Assembly (NCBI GenBank): GCA_033002965.1 | Contig: JAURVB010014106.1 | Span: forward strand, 62,001-126,000 | DNA from: Piper betle | Taxonomy: Eukaryota; Streptophyta; Magnoliopsida; Piperales; Piperaceae | DNA: 64,000 bases | Direction: 5' to 3' | In this document: positions 59,401-64,000 of the stretch, one piece after another | Layout of the letters: each line of letters begins with the position of its first letter | Position numbering within the stretch: the stretch's first letter is position 1 | Notes under the pieces: generated by a model | What the model was told of the DNA's origin: nothing | The model's database searches: none | Seen by the model: the letters and a program-made list of their open reading frames with translations, nothing else | Made by a program: the position numbers and the translations under genes

Positions 59401-62400
59401 CTATTCGTAAATGGAATACGTGAACATGAACATACAGTCATGAATAGCGTTGGGAAAAACACCATTCAAGAACATTTTCAACACTATTTATGAACAGCTT
59501 GGAATGAAAAGCACCAGGGATGAACACCGCTATTGGAAATTAGCCGATAAAGACTGAAGGTTTATTTTAAAAAAATTGGCTGCAAGGATGCACCTCCTGA
59601 GAGTCCGAATTTCATGGTCGGTGCGACCAGGATCTTCTTCCTGGTCCATGTGTTTAACAGCTCTCCCATGACTTATTTTTTCTATTCAAGAACCTTATTT
59701 CATCACAGCCAATTTATTCCAAAAATCATAAATTAAAAAAAAAAACTTTTACCCTCCATCAACCAAAAAAAGGGACAATCTAGCATCTCAATTTCAATGA
59801 AATGATAACGTAATATTTTTTATAGAATGAATTTATATCATAAAAATAAATAATAAAATTTTAAAAGCTCATTGTTGTTCTGTTTTGATCTTTACTTTAG
59901 AGCATTACCTTTTTTTCTTAAAAACGTCGGCCTTTATTTCATGCAATTTATAATGTGCACGATATTTTGCAAAACTTTGAAAAGAAAAATAAATATAAAT
60001 TTTTTTATCAAATATATGCAAGATGACAACTCAACATGAGAATGGAAGTTCCAAAAATACTTAAGGACTAAGTAAAATAAGGGTGAAGAAGGAAAAAAAG
60101 ATGAAAAAAACAGATCATTTGTATTTTATAATTAGAGCAACTCCAAGTTGATAAAAGTTTAATCAAAGTTCCCCCCATCTTGGTGAAGTTGGGAGATCAT
60201 AAAACAAGTGGATGGTGATAACTATGCGAGTAGGACAAATATATGGTCGTACGACCATCCAATTTGAACTCGAATGTCGAGTGGCCAGCACTGATTGGCC
60301 ACTCGCTTGCACCCAAACAAAATCAAAGGCATAAGTTAGCATGCAATTAAGAGGCGTAACTAGATAATTTTTTTCTAAGTAAATTTTTATTAATAAAACA
60401 GTTAAATGAATTGATCGGCTTTTTATTGGTTTTTTTATATTAAAATCGGCTATGTTTAAGTCAAAATGTCCCATTCCCTGCTAATTACTCTTCATTGTCT
60501 GTATAAATTACATTACTCCATCGTATTATAAAAAGCAAAATACACTAGTCCTCTTTTAATGTTTATAACTAATATGCTTGTTATAAGACTCAATTAGTTG
60601 TTATCAAATAAGCATTCATTAAATTCAATTGATGATAGTTTTAAAATTTTAGAAATTAATGGATGTTATTATTCATGGATCTCTCCTTACTAATAAAAAA
60701 TGAGTTATAACTCTTAGATGAATAAATTAGAAATTAAACCAATCAAAATTTAACAAAACAAAAATAAAATTATTATTATTTATCTACTTATTTAATTAAA
60801 ATTTATGTAATTTAAATTTAGAGTCTATCTATAAAATATCAAATTATTATACTCTATCCTATCATTCAATAAGGGCTATATAATTACACAATTGTAATTT
60901 ATCTTTAATATTATTAACCACACATCGCACGACCTTTTGCCTAATTTACTTATTATGGTAAGTATTTTGTCTAATTAAAAAGTATTAAAAGTATATTTAA
61001 TATATTCTTCAGCATTAAAATTAAAGAGTATTAAAAATTGATTGACCAATTTATATATCTCATATAATTGGATTATACTCTGATTAAACTAACTTTAACT
61101 ATACATTTTACGTGCGCCTGATCTTTTTATAATATTTTGGCTAATAATATTTTTTAGAGATGTTTTTTTATAAATCCTCAAAGTTTGTGATAATAAAATT
61201 AAGTATACTTCCTAACTGTCACTAGATTTCTAAAATTATTAAAAACATCTCAAAAATGTCATTAGCCCAATATTTTATGCAAATTTGTTAAAACAATTTG
61301 GTTCTAACACCCCTAATTTTACAACACAATATTGCCAATCTTTGTGGCATCCCATGGCCTTCACTAACCCATATCTTAAATAAAATAAAATTACTAGACA
61401 GTCACTTAGATTTTGCTTTTTAAAATAAATATTTTGCTATTAAAATTAATAATAGTCATCATGTAGAATGGGAGGGTGAAGACAGAAGGGAAGGTGGTAG
61501 GTGGGTGTAATAAGTCACAACTGTTGTGGTTGAGGTGGATGTCTACTAGGATCCTACCAAGCAGCCCACCTCATGGATAGGAACATTCCAAGTACCAACA
61601 TCCTAATTTAACCTTGGGGGAGCTTATATGCCCATGAGTAAACAAAAAATATATACAAATATATGATTAAGGATAACATTAGTTACAAATTAGAAATCTT
61701 TAAGTAAACTTATCAGCTTTCCTTTCATGGTTCCTAGCATTGAAACATGTTTAGCAGCCTATACAAATTATTCTTGGGTCATCTCTTGGATGACTCGATC
61801 GGATAATAATATTTTTTAGAAAAGTTATTGATAATTCTAGTGATTTATATTAGTTATTTTCATTACATTCAATCAAAGTCTAATTCTAACTTTTATAACT
61901 ATTATAAAATCACTATAATTATCAATTTCAATACTATAAACATCATTTACCCTTATAAATTAACCTTTTTGAGACTAATAAATATCTACTATAGTTTTTA
62001 CAGTGGTATCTCAAAATCTCAATCTTCATGTTGGCCTTGTCACTGATCAAATGATAGAGATCAATTTTCATTTTTTTATTAATTTTCACCTTTTTTTAAA
62101 AAATGTAACATTGCTTTTTACTATCATTTGTTGAATTCAAATATAGTGCTTAAAATAAGACAGAAATTGATAAACTTGGTCTAAATTAGCAAATCAACAC
62201 ATTTAAATTTTAAACTACTTATTTAACTATCTTTAATCAATTTTCAGGAAAAAAATATTTCTAAACCTGCCTTTAAAATGTAAAACCTTAAAAAAATAGT
62301 CATCAGTCTTACCAAGTACCAATTGATATAGAATATGCTCAATAATTTAATATAAAAATCAATGTACACTCAATATATTATATACAAAATAATCACAATC

Positions 62401-64000
62401 ACTTATAAGTAGGAGACCCACTTAAAATTAATCATGACTATTTCATACACAAAATACATTGAAAATTAAACCATGTTCATATAATTAACCGCTAAATTAT
62501 GTATGTTCTTTACATAATTATCATACAAATTAAGAATACAAAATTAAATCCAAAATTTTGAAGCCTAGAAAGATTTATTACATACATTCAAGTAATTTAA
62601 ATGATAAAATTTTAACGACACCAACCTTCTGCACCCCGTTATAATTTTGGACTTCTGTTTGCTAGCCCTTGATATGTATTTTATCTTTTTTCGTTTTTTA
62701 CAAAATAATATTTTATCTTTTGTTAATAGTATTTATCTTATTTTTGAATCACAATATTTTATTCAGGGATTGAACCCACAACTTTGAGGTTATCAACTTG
62801 AATACTTACCATTTCAACTATCTCACTTCTTTATTATTATATTATATATATATATATAATATAATATAAAAACTATATTATTTTACGAGTCGAGTTCGAG
62901 TCGAGCTATGAATCGAGTTCAAGTTATAACCGAGTCGAGTCGAGTCGAACACGACGTTGCTCAAGCTCGGTTCGTAAGATTTGAATTTGAGTCGAGTTCA
63001 AACTTAAACATTTAAATGTTGTGTTTCGAGTTAAATCAAGCCGAGCCGAATGCTAAATACTCACGAATTAACTCACTCAATTAACAACTTTAATTTTATC
63101 TTTTGAGACGTCCAGGCTACAAGAACTTATAATTTTAGAAATGGTGACAATTGATGTAGGCAGAGGGCCCACAAATGATGTGTCTTTTTTCCTCCATCAA
63201 CACAAGCTTCCAAACTAAGTAATGGTGACAATTAGACAATTAAATCCAGCCATAGATGCACAAATCAGAAATTAGTTGTGCCCATCACACTTTAAAATTA
63301 ATTTCTAGGCACATCATTATAATTGAAACACTGCTTATCTACTATATAACATGTGGCCTTTTACGTGAGACTCGAGACGTAAAGAAAAGCTTGACTTAAA
63401 AAAATTATATGAAAAAATTAAAGAAAAAAAACTATTTTAAAAATTATATATGACCTCAGTGATATATAGCACTAAATAAATAATTAAAACTAAATTAAAT
63501 ATTTATCAAAGTTGAATGCATTGAGCTCAATTTTGGACCAAGATGAAATGGATACTAATAATGACATGAAAATTTAGACTTAACGTTAATACAGTTGGAC
63601 CTAAATTCAAAATTTTCGAGTAGTTAAAAATTTGTAAAAAAAAATTTATTAACTAAACGACTGTCATATAAATTTTACAAAAACAGAACTTAAGGCATAG
63701 CACAGAACCACTCAACAACTAATTAAAATGATATATATATAAATAATCATACATACTGTGTAGAATATACAACGACACAACGTATACCTTGAACAACCCA
63801 ATGGAACATATAACATATCATAAGCATACAAAAGTATCAGAATTTAGTCGACAGCAATATATCCACATTATATATAACTATACATATATGCCGGAATCTA
63901 GTTAAAAATAACATGCTCGTATCATACCTCAATACTAATATATTTATATAAAGAAATATACATAAAAAACTAATCTACATAAGAAAAAATGTAAACAATC
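55057..64000. other. AT-rich intergenic DNA, no supported gene
   Basis: About 9 kb with no open frame resembling a protein family. A stretch with alternating GAGTCGAGTTCGAG / CAAGCCGAGCCGA motifs at about 62880-63060 resembles the interior of plant hAT-type short elements, like 27750-28228, but its ends are not clear. A (TA)n run lies near 62843-62858. Confidence 0.5.
56359..56421. repeat. Compound microsatellite (AT)n(GT)n(GA)n
   Basis: Alternating AT (about 56359-56387) passes directly into GT (to about 56408) and GA (to about 56421). Confidence 0.95.

Noticed and set aside
1..64000. CRISPR arrays, rRNA genes, bacterial operons or viral genes
   Set aside because: None seen; the repeats present are transposon-derived or simple, and gene structure is that of a plant nucleus.

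Overview
This is nuclear DNA of a flowering plant. The evidence is AT-rich intergenic DNA with scattered GC-rich first exons, spliced genes with GT-AG introns, plant-type protein families (N-myristoyltransferase, a mitoribosomal mS38-like protein, an F-box/Sel1 protein, FAR1-type transposase) and a dense layer of plant transposons. A monocot is possible from the GC-rich first exons, but the species cannot be named from this sequence. There is no sign of bacterial or organellar DNA.

Host genes are few. At the left edge a minus-strand first exon (about 443-478) leads off the window. N-myristoyltransferase lies at 2098-3410 (minus) with one apparent single-base frame break and an upstream leader region to about 4960. 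A small intact gene for a mitochondrial small-ribosomal-subunit protein of the mS38/COX24 type lies at 11672-12112 (plus). An F-box protein with Sel1-like repeats lies at 48492-51553 (minus), split by introns and carrying several disabling changes. A short unassigned gene remnant is at 47234-47542.

The rest is mobile DNA. Three copies of one long (about 3.2 kb) LTR family are present without any gag-pol: a degraded minus-strand copy (about 8305-10539), a degraded plus-strand copy (19809-23086) and a well-preserved solo LTR (33271-36447) with a perfect 5-bp target duplication. Two small LTR elements have tRNA-Met-type primer sites: one at 28852-29726 with two LTRs that do not match each other, and one at 52689-53075 with a truncated LTR. 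Two GC-rich foldback-like elements sit inside TA microsatellites at 24285-25574. A hAT-type short element is at 27750-28228.

The most striking region is 31526-47418. A roughly 0.6-kb host segment is present twice (31526-32132 and 46781-47418). Between the copies is what reads as one old hAT transposon (32133-46762, broken transposase at 44588-46575). It was later split by the solo LTR and by a 7.67-kb Mutator-like element (36829-44499) with a perfect 9-bp target duplication. That Mutator-like element carries an intact 792-residue FAR1-type transposase. It also holds captured genomic fragments of a PRP39 splicing factor gene (introns retained) and of ribosomal protein S16/uS9, a 73-base sequence that folds as a complete tRNA cloverleaf, and internal tandem repeats. 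Its ends contain two successive hairpins, and the same two-hairpin design with a shared CCGTTGGAT core is found in the TA-embedded elements at 24-25.5 kb. From 55.1 kb to the right edge the DNA is AT-rich with no supported gene.
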